Shown: one piece after another, positions 1 to 6,805 of the stretch
How the letters are laid out: each line of letters begins with the position of its first letter
How positions within the stretch are numbered: position 1 is the first letter of the stretch
Assembly: GCA_023399105.1 (NCBI GenBank)
Contig: JAEWQT010000325.1
Coordinates: 1-6,805 of the forward strand
Source: Pseudomonadota bacterium
GTDB taxonomy: Bacteria > Pseudomonadota > Gammaproteobacteria > Pseudomonadales > Oceanobacteraceae
Direction of reading: 5' to 3'
DNA length: 6,805 bases
Translations under genes and position numbers: made by a program
Notes under the pieces: model-generated
Told to the model about the DNA's origin: nothing
Seen by the model: only the letters and a program-made list of their open reading frames with translations
Database searches by the model: none

Positions 1-1162
1 GTTTCACGGTTTCACCGATCACCACCGAGCCGGAATCCGGTTGCTCGGTACCGGCAATCATGCGGAACAGGGTCGATTTACCGGCGCCGTTACCACCGAT
101 GATGCCGACGATGGCGCCCGGCGGTACAGTGAAGCTCAGGTCGTCGATCAGCACGCGGTCGCCGTAGGCTTTGGTGACGTTATGGAACTCGATCACCTTG
201 TCGCCCAGACGCGGGCCTGGCGGAATGTAGATCTCGTTGGTTTCGTTACGGGCCTGGAACTCGCGGGAGTTCATTTCCTCAAAGGCCGCCAGACGCGCCT
301 TGGACTTGGCCTGACGACCCTTGGCGCCTTTACGCACCCATTCCAGCTCGTGCTTGATGGCTTTGGCGTGCGCCTCTTCCTGTTTCTTTTCCTGCTCTAA
401 ACGCTGTTCTTTGGTTTCCAGCCAGGTGGTGTAGTTGCCCTGATAGGGAATACCGTGGCCACGGTCCAGCTCCAGAATCCATTCGGCACAATTATCCAGG
501 AAGTAACGGTCGTGGGTAATGGCCACCACGGTGCCCGGGTATTCTTCCAGGAACTGCTCCAGCCAGCCCACGGATTCGGCATCCAGGTGGTTGGTCGGTT
601 CGTCGAGCAGCAGCATATCCGGCTTGGACATCAGCAGACGGCACAGCGCCACACGGCGGCGCTCACCACCGGACAGTTTGGTGACGTCGGCATCCCAGGG
701 CGGCAGACGCAGGGCATCGGCGGCCACTTCCATCTGACGTTCCACATCGTGACCGCCAGTGGCTTCGATAAAGGCTTCCAGCTGGCCCTGTTTTTTCGCC
801 AGCGCATCAAAATCGGCATCCGGCTCGGCGTACGCGGCGTACACCGCGTCCAGCGCGGCACGGGCATCCATCAGTTCGCGCAGGCCGTCTTCGACGTTAC
901 CTTTCACATCTTTATTCGGATCCAGCTCGGGTTCCTGCGGCAGGTAACCGATTTTCAGATCCGGCTGCGGGCGGGCTTCGCCAATGATGTCAGTATCCAG
1001 ACCCGCCATGATCTTCAGCAGGGTGGACTTACCGGAGCCGTTCAGACCCAGTACGCCGATCTTGGCCCCCGGGAAGAACGATAACGAAATATCACGCAGA
1101 ATCTGGCGCTTGGGCGGCACAATTTTGCCCAGACGGTTCATAGTGAATACATATTGAGCCAT
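1..1162 (-). CDS. ettA: EttA, energy-dependent translational throttle ABC-F ATPase (C-terminus cut by window edge)
   Basis: Cytosolic ABC-F protein. In E. coli, EttA binds the ribosomal E site and gates entry into the elongation cycle according to the ATP/ADP ratio; it is not a transporter and has no membrane segments. The visible 387 residues (E. coli EttA has about 555) begin [19 protein letters not shown], close to E. coli. ABC domain 1 has Walker A at residues 39-46 (GLNGSGKS), signature LSGGE at 163-167, Walker B ending in DEP with catalytic Glu188, and the switch His217. An arm insertion lies at about 95-140. The charged linker specific to ABC-F proteins spans about 242-322, including [19 protein letters not shown]. 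The second Walker A is at 356-363 (GGNGAGKS, where E. coli has Pro for the second Gly). The second signature and Walker B lie beyond the left edge. Start ATG at 1162-1160 matches the family N-terminus and has GAGGA 9 nt upstream. It is transcribed divergently from the GGDEF-EAL gene. Other ABC-F members (Uup, YheS) fit the N-terminus less well. Confidence 0.96.
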   Translation of the reverse strand, partial: MAQYVFTMNRLGKIVPPKRQILRDISLSFFPGAKIGVLGLNGSGKSTLLKIMAGLDTDIIGEARPQPDLKIGYLPQEPELDPNKDVKGNVEDGLRELMDARAALDAVYAAYAEPDADFDALAKKQGQLEAFIEATGGHDVERQMEVAADALRLPPWDADVTKLSGGERRRVALCRLLMSKPDMLLLDEPTNHLDAESVGWLEQFLEEYPGTVVAITHDRYFLDNCAEWILELDRGHGIPYQGNYTTWLETKEQRLEQEKKQEEAHAKAIKHELEWVRKGAKGRQAKSKARLAAFEEMNSREFQARNETNEIYIPPGPRLGDKVIEFHNVTKAYGDRVLIDDLSFTVPPGAIVGIIGGNGAGKSTLFRMIAGTEQPDSGSVVIGETVK

Positions 1163-1171
1163 GGAAAAAGG

Positions 1172-1176
1172 TCCTC
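1172..1176 (-). promoter_or_regulatory. Ribosome binding site of ettA
   Basis: On the minus strand this reads GAGGA, ending 9 nt before the ATG at 1162-1160. It supports that start codon, which also agrees with the conserved EttA N-terminus MAQ(Y/F)V. Confidence 0.7.
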
Positions 1177-1272
1177 GTTGCAATTGCCGGCAAAGCTACT
1201 CAAAACCGACCGGGATAGCAACCGCACCCGCCGGGCTGAATCGTGACGGATTGGCGCATCTCGTCATACCCC

Positions 1273-1296
1273 GGTCACAATGGCTATACTGTGACC
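1273..1296. repeat. Perfect inverted repeat, candidate operator over the -10 element
   Basis: GGTCACA at 1273-1279 and TGTGACC at 1290-1296 are exact reverse complements separated by 10 nt. The spacer contains most of the candidate -10 element (1284-1290), so a dimeric protein bound here would block RNA polymerase. A further GTGAC is at 1243-1247. The half-sites are the reverse of the CRP/FNR order (TGTGA then TCACA), so CRP is not implied. No regulator can be named from this sequence. Confidence 0.45.
1284..1290 (+). promoter_or_regulatory. Candidate RpoS-type -10 element for the GGDEF-EAL gene
   Basis: The plus strand reads TGG-CTATACT at 1281-1290. TATACT matches the sigma-70 -10 consensus at 5 of 6 positions. 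The preceding C (position -13) plus TATACT is the -10 form preferred by E. coli sigma-S, and a TG dinucleotide lies just upstream. No good TTGACA-like -35 sits 16-18 bp upstream (those positions read GTCATA, CGTCAT or TCGTCA), which sigma-S tolerates better than sigma-70. Transcription would start near 1297, giving a leader of about 32 nt. This is inferred from sequence alone. Confidence 0.5.
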
Positions 1297-1328
1297 AATT
1301 CCGCTAATAACAACACATACGGATTGCC

Positions 1329-4300
1329 ATGCCATTGCCATCACCGCCCGCCAAAGCGGTTCAGATTTCGTTACCGTCTTCACGTCTGAACCTGCCGCTG
1401 CTGTTGCTCAGTTTTATTTTTCTGGGTGCCATTCTGTTGTACAGCACCTACAGTCAGTGGCAGCAGGAGCAACAACGGTTCTCGCAGGAAGTGAAACTGA
1501 CGCTGGATAACTATGTGCGTCAGGCCGGTCAGCTGGCACAGGCCGGTTACCACACCAACATGATGTTCAGCCGTGGCTATCGCGATGAATTCAGCCGGGC
1601 CATCGGCAACGAAGACGGCGCCACCGAAGCGCTGTGGGCAGAAATGCAGCAGGCCATTTATAACCTGACCGGCTTCTGGGTGCTGAGCGCCGATACAATG
1701 ACGTTGATGGCCACTCATGGTGCCGCCCTGCATGCCGATGAGCTGCAGGACATCCGCTCGGAAATCCGCAGCATCAACGACCGTCAGGGCGCCTTTATGC
1801 TGCGCTACGGCCAGCAGGCTGGCTTCTACTTTTATAACCGCTTTGAAGATAACAACGGCCAGCCCCATTATTTTGTTAACCGCCGCACCTACAGCAATCT
1901 GGCCGGTATTATTCACGATGGCGATTTCGGCGGCTTTGAAATGCTGCTGATCGATACCCGCAATGACGCCATTATTGTGCGTCACAACTATTACGCCGAC
2001 ACCCGTAATCCGCCGCGTCTGCAACCCGCTGACCAGGATCGCATTCTGTACCGTTTATCCATTCCGCTGATGCACTGGGATGTTGCTGCCCTGCCGGTAC
2101 AACGGACCTTGCAGCAAATGGCCCGTGACCGGTTGCTGCCGCCGTTACTGATTCTGTCGCTGTTCAGCGTTCTGACCGGCGTTTTATGGTGGGTGCTGCA
2201 GCGTCAGGAACGCCGTGCGCAGCAGCTGGATGCCGAACGCCGGAATACCCAACGGCGGGCCGAACGGGCGCTGAACGCCATTGATGACGCCTACATTTCC
2301 ACCGATGCCAACGGGGTAATCGATTACGTGAATCCCCGCGCCGATTCGTTACTGCAGGCGCTGGGTTGTGAACAGAGCCTGGGCCGCAGCCTGAGCGAGA
2401 TCTGGCCAGACCCGGCCGCGTTGTGGAATCGTGGCCTGTGCGGCGAAGCCGCCGAACAGCTTGACGCCAGCCAGCGACAACTGCGCCTGCACCACGGAGC
2501 GCAGGAGCGCATTCTGGAGCAAATCTGCAACCCCCTGCACGAAGGCAGCCGCCGCACCGGTGTGGTCTGGTTACTGCGCGATATCACCGAGGCCGTGCGC
2601 GCGCGCCAGGCCATCGAAGAAAGTCAGCAGCGCTACAAAGCCCTGTTCGATGAAGCCAGTGTCGGCCACTGCCTGCTGGATATCCGCGACTTTATCAACA
2701 ATGAAGGTGATATCCGCCCGCTCAGCTTTAACCAGGCCGCGGTGCGAATGATGCAGGCCCGCGATGCTGCCCAGTTACTGGATGAATACGCCAACCTGTC
2801 GCTGCCCCAATACGAAGAAATCCGGCAGACACTGAAACGCGCCCTGGATCTGCAACTGCAATCCACGGAACTGGAACTGGTCGTGACTACCTTCAGTGGC
2901 GAACGCCGGCACTTCTGGATCAACCTCAGCCTGCGCTCCGGCACCGATGGTCAGGCACTGGCCAGCATCATCGACGTAACCGAGCAGAAACGCAGCGTGG
3001 CAAAAATCCGCGAGCAGGAAGCCTTCTGGGCGCGGGTGATGGAAGCCATGCCCGATGTGGTGTACGTCATTGAGCTGGACGAAAACCTGCACAACCGTAT
3101 CGTTTACCGTAACCGCACCCTTGCCGCCCTGCTGGGGTACGATGAATGCAACGGCGATGGCAATAACTGGATTCAGTACGCCGTCTCTGAAGACGCTGAG
3201 CGTTTCACTGCCGCCATGGCCGAAAACCGCCGCCTGAAAATGGGCCAGACCCGGGAAGCCGTGGCCCGCTTCCGTCATGCCAATGGCAGCATCCGCATCA
3301 TAAAATTCCGCGATACGCCGTTTCTGCTGGATGCCAACGGCAACGTTGACCGCTACATCGGCACCGCCCGTGACGTCACGGAAGATGTTGAACAGCAGGA
3401 ACTGATTCTGGAATCCGAACGTCGCTACCGCCTGCTGGCGGAGAACATCAGTGACGTGATCTGGGCCACCGATGTGCATCTGAACTTCAACTTTGTCAGC
3501 TCGTCGGTAGAAAACATTCTCGGTTACAAGCCCGACGAGCTGCTGCGGGTGGGTGTTAAAGCCATCTTCAAGCTCACCGATGTCCGCTCAGTTACACGGC
3601 AGATCCGTGCCGAAATCAGCAAGGCCATGCAGAACCCGGAGCAGGCACACAAGCGCCAGCTGATTGTGCGCAAAGACGTACTGGCCACCAATAAACAAGG
3701 CGCCGAAGTGTTACTGGAGCTGCAGGCCAGCCCGTTATGGAACGATAACGGCGAACTGCAGGGCATTATCGGCATCTGCCGTGATGTTGGCGAAGCCCGG
3801 CAACTGGAGAGCGAGCTGCAACTGGCGGCCGAAGTGTTTGATAACAGTAACGAAGCCATCCTCATTACCGACCCGCAGCTGCGGATTGTGAAAACCAACC
3901 AGGCCTTTGCCGGCATTACGGGCTACCGCAATGAGGATGTGCTGGGTAAAACCCCGGATTTCCTGATTGCTACCGAACAGCATGAAGCGCATTTTTTCAC
4001 CATGATCGGCGAAGCGCTGGTGGTCGACGGTTACTGGCAGGGTGAAATTTCTTACCGCAAAGCCAATGGTGAAACCCGCACCGGCTGGGCCGGTATCAGT
4101 GCGGTACGCGACAAGCATCATAATGTGCAGAGCCTGATCATCATTGTGTCCGACATTACCGAACGCAAAGTCATTGAAGAGCGCATTCACAAACTGGCCT
4201 ATTACGATCCGCTCACCGGTCTGCCCAACCGCAGCCAGCTGAATGAACGTTTAAGCACCATGCTGGACGAGGTGCGCAGCCATGATCAGGCGCTGGCGCT

Positions 4301-5507
4301 GCTGTTTATTGACCTTGACCGCTTCAAGCCGATTAACGATTCCATGGGCCACCCGGCCGGCGATCAGGTATTGAAAGACGTCGCCCTGCGCCTGCAAAGC
4401 TGCGTGAAAAAACACGATCTGGTGTGCCGCATGGGCGGTGACGAATTCACCATCGCCATCGGTGGCCAGCAGAGTCCGGAAAGCGCCGCCGACACCGCCG
4501 TGAAAGTGGCCGAGCGCATTCTTTACGCTCTGAACCAACCCTATTTCCTTGATCAGCGTGAAGTCTTTATCAGCGCCAGTATTGGTATTTCGGTCTACCC
4601 CAACGATGGCGACAGTGTGATTGAACTGCTGAAAAACGCCGATATGGCCATGTATCACGCCAAAGACCTTGGCCGCGACAACGTACAGTTCTACAACGAA
4701 GCCATGAACCGCAAAGCGGTACAGCGGCTGGAACTGGAAAACGACCTGCGCCACGCCCTCGACCGCGGCGAACTGGAGCTGTACTACCAGCCGCAGTATC
4801 AGGCCGCCAGTGGCCGCGCGATTGCCGCTGAAGCCTTGCTGCGCTGGCATCACCCGCACAAAGGCACCATTCCGCCAGGGCTGTTTATTCCCATTATTGA
4901 AGACACCGGCCTGATCATCCCGATTGGCCAATGGGTGCTGGAACAGGCCTGCCGGCAGCTGGCGCGCTGGCAGCAGCAAGGGCTGCAGCTGCAGCGCATC
5001 GCCGTCAATCTGTCGGCCCGGCAGTTCCACCAGGAAGACTTCCTCAACGTCGTCCGCAACGCCATTGAGCGGGCCGGTATCCGCCCCGATCAGCTGGAAC
5101 TGGAACTGACCGAAAGCATTCTGATTGACGATATTGAGCACACCCTGAATGTGCTCAGCGGTCTGCGCAGCCTCGGTGTGCGCACCTCCATTGACGATTT
5201 CGGTACCGGCTATTCATCGCTTAACTACCTGAAACAGTTCCCGGTGGACACCCTGAAAATTGACCGCAGCTTTATTCAGAACCTGCCCGGTAACGCTGAC
5301 GACGCCCAGATTACCCGCACCATTATTGCCATGGCGCACAACCTCGGCATGGGCGTGATTGCCGAAGGGGTGGAAACGCCGGAACAGCTGCAGTTCCTGA
5401 TTTTTGCCCGCTGTGAAGAAGTGCAGGGTTTCCTGTTCAGCAAACCGTTGCCCCACGAAGCCTGCCGGCAACTGCTGCAGGAAGGCCAGACGCACAGCTC
5501 AGCCTGA
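1329..5507 (+). CDS. morA: MorA-like membrane-bound PAS-GGDEF-EAL cyclic-di-GMP cyclase/phosphodiesterase
   Basis: Predicted inner-membrane enzyme making (GGDEF) and degrading (EAL) cyclic di-GMP, which controls flagella and biofilm. Order over 1392 residues: membrane segment about 21-39; periplasmic region about 40-268, of no family I recognise; membrane segment about 269-290; charged helix 291-318; PAS-like domains at about 311-426, 431-553, 565-685, 697-822 and 833-944; GGDEF about 952-1123; EAL about 1134-1385. GGDEF keeps Asp995, Asn1003, Asp1012 and the loop GGDEF at 1036-1040. The inhibitory I-site RxxD is KKHD (1027-1030), with Lys replacing Arg. EAL keeps Glu1168 (EALLRW), Asn1227, Glu1262, Asp1289-Asp1290, loop DDFGTGYSS, Lys1310, Glu1346 and Gln1366, so phosphodiesterase activity is expected. 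The ATG at 1329 is chosen because the next Met (residue 78) would lose the first membrane segment. The Shine-Dalgarno is weak (CGGA), suggesting low expression. Symbol rests on size, architecture and the adjacent glyA; orthology was not tested. The class is certain, the name less so. Confidence 0.9.
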   Translation: MPLPSPPAKAVQISLPSSRLNLPLLLLSFIFLGAILLYSTYSQWQQEQQRFSQEVKLTLDNYVRQAGQLAQAGYHTNMMFSRGYRDEFSRAIGNEDGATEALWAEMQQAIYNLTGFWVLSADTMTLMATHGAALHADELQDIRSEIRSINDRQGAFMLRYGQQAGFYFYNRFEDNNGQPHYFVNRRTYSNLAGIIHDGDFGGFEMLLIDTRNDAIIVRHNYYADTRNPPRLQPADQDRILYRLSIPLMHWDVAALPVQRTLQQMARDRLLPPLLILSLFSVLTGVLWWVLQRQERRAQQLDAERRNTQRRAERALNAIDDAYISTDANGVIDYVNPRADSLLQALGCEQSLGRSLSEIWPDPAALWNRGLCGEAAEQLDASQRQLRLHHGAQERILEQICNPLHEGSRRTGVVWLLRDITEAVRARQAIEESQQRYKALFDEASVGHCLLDIRDFINNEGDIRPLSFNQAAVRMMQARDAAQLLDEYANLSLPQYEEIRQTLKRALDLQLQSTELELVVTTFSGERRHFWINLSLRSGTDGQALASIIDVTEQKRSVAKIREQEAFWARVMEAMPDVVYVIELDENLHNRIVYRNRTLAALLGYDECNGDGNNWIQYAVSEDAERFTAAMAENRRLKMGQTREAVARFRHANGSIRIIKFRDTPFLLDANGNVDRYIGTARDVTEDVEQQELILESERRYRLLAENISDVIWATDVHLNFNFVSSSVENILGYKPDELLRVGVKAIFKLTDVRSVTRQIRAEISKAMQNPEQAHKRQLIVRKDVLATNKQGAEVLLELQASPLWNDNGELQGIIGICRDVGEARQLESELQLAAEVFDNSNEAILITDPQLRIVKTNQAFAGITGYRNEDVLGKTPDFLIATEQHEAHFFTMIGEALVVDGYWQGEISYRKANGETRTGWAGISAVRDKHHNVQSLIIIVSDITERKVIEERIHKLAYYDPLTGLPNRSQLNERLSTMLDEVRSHDQALALLFIDLDRFKPINDSMGHPAGDQVLKDVALRLQSCVKKHDLVCRMGGDEFTIAIGGQQSPESAADTAVKVAERILYALNQPYFLDQREVFISASIGISVYPNDGDSVIELLKNADMAMYHAKDLGRDNVQFYNEAMNRKAVQRLELENDLRHALDRGELELYYQPQYQAASGRAIAAEALLRWHHPHKGTIPPGLFIPIIEDTGLIIPIGQWVLEQACRQLARWQQQGLQLQRIAVNLSARQFHQEDFLNVVRNAIERAGIRPDQLELELTESILIDDIEHTLNVLSGLRSLGVRTSIDDFGTGYSSLNYLKQFPVDTLKIDRSFIQNLPGNADDAQITRTIIAMAHNLGMGVIAEGVETPEQLQFLIFARCEEVQGFLFSKPLPHEACRQLLQEGQTHSSA

Positions 5508-5563
5508 ACAGAATTCAGCCACAACATGACAGGAACTCAAGTGCCACAACGCCGAGTTTGGGT

Positions 5564-5569
5564 TAGAAT
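5564..5569 (+). promoter_or_regulatory. Candidate -10 element of glyA promoter
   Basis: TAGAAT matches TATAAT at 5 of 6 positions and would place the start of transcription near 5576, a leader of about 47 nt. No clear -35 hexamer is found 16-18 bp upstream (GTGCCA at 5541-5546 for 17 bp), so an activator or a different promoter is possible. Confidence 0.4.
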
Positions 5570-5610
5570 GCCGGCCTTCCCGATTTCAACCCTTTCGACC
5601 ACCCTTGTGT

Positions 5611-5617
5611 GAGGAAA
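5611..5617 (+). promoter_or_regulatory. Ribosome binding site of glyA
   Basis: GAGGAAA with core AGGA at 5612-5615 lies 7 nt before the ATG at 5623. It decides the start in favour of 5623 over the in-frame ATG at 5638 (residue 6) and is much stronger than the site of the preceding gene, which suits a highly expressed housekeeping enzyme. Confidence 0.8.
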
Positions 5618-5622
5618 CCCTG

Positions 5623-6805
5623 ATGTTTAGCCGTGACATGAACATAGCGGATTTTGACCCGGAACTCTGGGCCGCGATGCAAGCTGAAGATGCCCGCCAG
5701 GAGCATCATATCGAGCTGATCGCTTCTGAAAACTACACCAGCCCGCGCGTCATGCAGGCACAGGGTTCCCAGCTGACCAACAAGTACGCCGAAGGTTACC
5801 CGGGCAAGCGTTACTACGGTGGCTGCGAGCATGTGGATGTCATCGAACAACTGGCCATCGACCGCGCCAAAGAACTGTTCGGTGCCGGTTACGCCAACGT
5901 ACAACCGCACTCCGGTTCCCAGGCTAACGCCGCGGTTTACTTCGCCCTGTGCCAGCCTGGCGACACCATTCTGGGCATGAGCCTGGCCCACGGTGGTCAC
6001 CTGACCCACGGTGCTGCGGTATCGTTCTCTGGCCGTATCTACAAAGCCGTGCAGTACGGTCTGAACCCGGCCACCGGCGAAATCGACTACGCCGAAGTGG
6101 AACGTCTGGCCGTTGAACACAAGCCGAAAATGATCGTGGCCGGTTTCTCCGCTTACTCACGCGTGGTCGACTGGGCCAAATTCCGCGAAATCGCCGACAA
6201 AGTGGGCGCTTACCTGTTCGTCGACATGGCGCACGTGGCCGGTCTGATCGCCGCTGGCGTGTACCCGAGCCCGATGCCGTACGCCGACGTCGTCACCACC
6301 ACCACTCACAAAACCCTGCGCGGCCCGCGCGGTGGTCTGATTCTGGCCAAAGAAGACGAAGAGCTGAACAAAAAGCTCAACTTCGCCGTCTTCCCGGAAT
6401 CACAGGGCGGCCCGCTGATGCACGTCATCGCGGCCAAAGCCGTGTGCTTCAAAGAAGCCATGACCCCGGAATACAAAGCCTACCAGGCTCAGGTGGTTAA
6501 GAACGCTCAGGCCATGGCCAAAACCTTCATTGAGCGTGGCATCAACGTGGTGTCCGGCGGTACTGACGACCACCTGCTCCTGGTCGACCTGATCGGCAAG
6601 GAATACTCCGGTAAAGACGCTGACGCTGCCCTGGGCCGCGCCAACATCACCGTGAACAAAAACGCCGTGCCGAACGACCCGCGTTCACCCTTCGTCACCT
6701 CTGGTGTGCGTATCGGTACCCCGGCCATCACCAGCCGTGGCTTCAAAGAAGCCGAAGCCACCCAACTGGCTGGCTGGATCTGTGACGTGCTGAACGCACT
6801 GGAAA
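5623..6805 (+). CDS. glyA: Serine hydroxymethyltransferase GlyA (C-terminus cut by window edge)
   Basis: Cytosolic PLP enzyme that interconverts serine plus tetrahydrofolate with glycine plus 5,10-methylene-tetrahydrofolate, the main source of one-carbon units for purines, thymidylate and methionine. The visible 394 residues lack roughly the last 20-25 of a family protein of about 417. Like E. coli GlyA, it has the N-terminal MNIAD segment, the block [20 protein letters not shown] and the tract [18 protein letters not shown]. It also has the region [15 protein letters not shown] and the PLP-binding lysine in TTTTHKTL at residue 230 (E. coli Lys229, shifted by one extra residue near [12 protein letters not shown]). 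[25 protein letters not shown] near the end carries the substrate-carboxylate arginine region. One oddity: the loop usually read as FPGxQGGP is FPESQGGP. The start fits both the family N-terminus and the GAGGAAA site. It follows the GGDEF-EAL gene by 115 bp with its own candidate promoter, so co-transcription is possible but not required. Confidence 0.97.
   Translation, partial: MFSRDMNIADFDPELWAAMQAEDARQEHHIELIASENYTSPRVMQAQGSQLTNKYAEGYPGKRYYGGCEHVDVIEQLAIDRAKELFGAGYANVQPHSGSQANAAVYFALCQPGDTILGMSLAHGGHLTHGAAVSFSGRIYKAVQYGLNPATGEIDYAEVERLAVEHKPKMIVAGFSAYSRVVDWAKFREIADKVGAYLFVDMAHVAGLIAAGVYPSPMPYADVVTTTTHKTLRGPRGGLILAKEDEELNKKLNFAVFPESQGGPLMHVIAAKAVCFKEAMTPEYKAYQAQVVKNAQAMAKTFIERGINVVSGGTDDHLLLVDLIGKEYSGKDADAALGRANITVNKNAVPNDPRSPFVTSGVRIGTPAITSRGFKEAEATQLAGWICDVLNALE

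Larger units (their letters stand above)
1163..1328. other. Divergent ettA / GGDEF-EAL intergenic region
   Basis: This 166-bp gap must hold promoters for both divergent genes. Toward the right, a candidate -10 at 1284-1290 and an inverted repeat at 1273-1296 are listed separately. Toward ettA, the best pairing I can find is weak: TTGCTA (minus strand, 1221-1216) and TAGCTT (1198-1193) with 17 bp between, matching the sigma-70 consensus at only 4/6 and 3/6, so I do not annotate it as a site. Two overlapping short palindromes, GCAATTGC (1180-1187) and TTGCCGGCAA (1184-1193), lie in the probable ettA leader. No RNA gene or small ORF is supported here. Confidence 0.7.
5508..5622. other. Intergenic region upstream of glyA
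   Basis: These 115 bp between the GGDEF-EAL stop and glyA contain a candidate glyA promoter and ribosome binding site. I see no convincing intrinsic terminator for the upstream gene: the two short inverted repeats present (CTGAA/TTCAG at 5504-5518 and AACTC/GAGTT at 5534-5558) have only 5-bp stems and no proper T-run, so readthrough into glyA is possible. The region appears too short for a known glycine or tetrahydrofolate riboswitch, and none is recognisable. Confidence 0.6.

Noticed and set aside
455..1084. Open frame of 209 codons on the plus strand
   Set aside because: It is the antisense of the conserved ettA coding sequence, with no recognisable protein features.
1275..1295. CRP/FNR-like half-sites TCACA and TGTGA
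   Set aside because: The order is reversed and the gap is 10 nt, whereas a CRP site is TGTGA-N6-TCACA. It is kept as an inverted repeat without a named regulator.
1323..1341. Direct repeat of ATTGCCAT across the start codon of the GGDEF-EAL gene
   Set aside because: Eight bases repeated once at an 11-nt interval; the second copy does not create another start codon (ATC), and such short repeats arise by chance.
4251..5141. Long open frame of 296 codons on the minus strand inside the GGDEF-EAL gene
   Set aside because: It lies wholly antisense to the conserved GGDEF and EAL domains, its translation has no recognisable motif, and stop-free antisense frames are common in GC-rich genes of this codon bias. 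The antisense frames at 1380-2024, 2775-3479 and 3735-4190 are rejected for the same reason.
5504..5558. Possible intrinsic terminator after the GGDEF-EAL gene
   Set aside because: CTGAA/TTCAG (5504-5518) and AACTC/GAGTT (5534-5558) have only 5-bp stems, low GC and no T-run.
5508..5622. Glycine, tetrahydrofolate or cyclic-di-GMP riboswitch before glyA
   Set aside because: The probable leader is only about 47 nt and I see no conserved aptamer core.

Overview
The window looks like a stretch of core chromosome from a gammaproteobacterium. The EttA and GlyA proteins read almost residue for residue like their gammaproteobacterial counterparts. The order ettA-like gene, large PAS-GGDEF-EAL gene, glyA recalls the Pseudomonas neighbourhood where morA lies next to glyA with an ettA-type ABC-F gene nearby. 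The lineage is probably Pseudomonadales or Oceanospirillales; genus cannot be fixed from this sequence. I see no insertion sequence, phage gene, CRISPR array, tRNA or rRNA.

Layout: (1) positions 1-1162, minus strand, the first 387 residues of the translation-throttle ABC-F ATPase EttA, cut by the left edge. (2) Positions 1163-1328, a divergent intergenic region. It carries a candidate promoter for the rightward gene whose -10 element reads CTATACT, the form preferred by the stationary-phase sigma factor RpoS, and a perfect 7-bp inverted repeat straddling that element. (3) Positions 1329-5507, plus strand, a 1392-residue membrane-anchored cyclic-di-GMP enzyme: two membrane segments around a periplasmic sensor region of about 230 residues, about five PAS domains, then GGDEF and EAL domains that both keep their catalytic residues. 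It is most likely a MorA-type protein. (4) Positions 5508-5622, a short intergenic region with a candidate glyA promoter and a good ribosome binding site. (5) Positions 5623-6805, plus strand, serine hydroxymethyltransferase GlyA, cut by the right edge near its C terminus.

The three genes are not an obvious functional unit. They serve ATP-sensitive control of translation, cyclic-di-GMP control of motility and biofilm, and one-carbon/glycine metabolism. Shared context may be chromosomal neighbourhood only. I find no previously undescribed system. The points that most merit a second look are the RpoS-like promoter with its overlapping inverted repeat, the altered allosteric inhibition site of the GGDEF domain, the unassigned periplasmic sensor region, and a Gly-to-Glu change in a GlyA loop.
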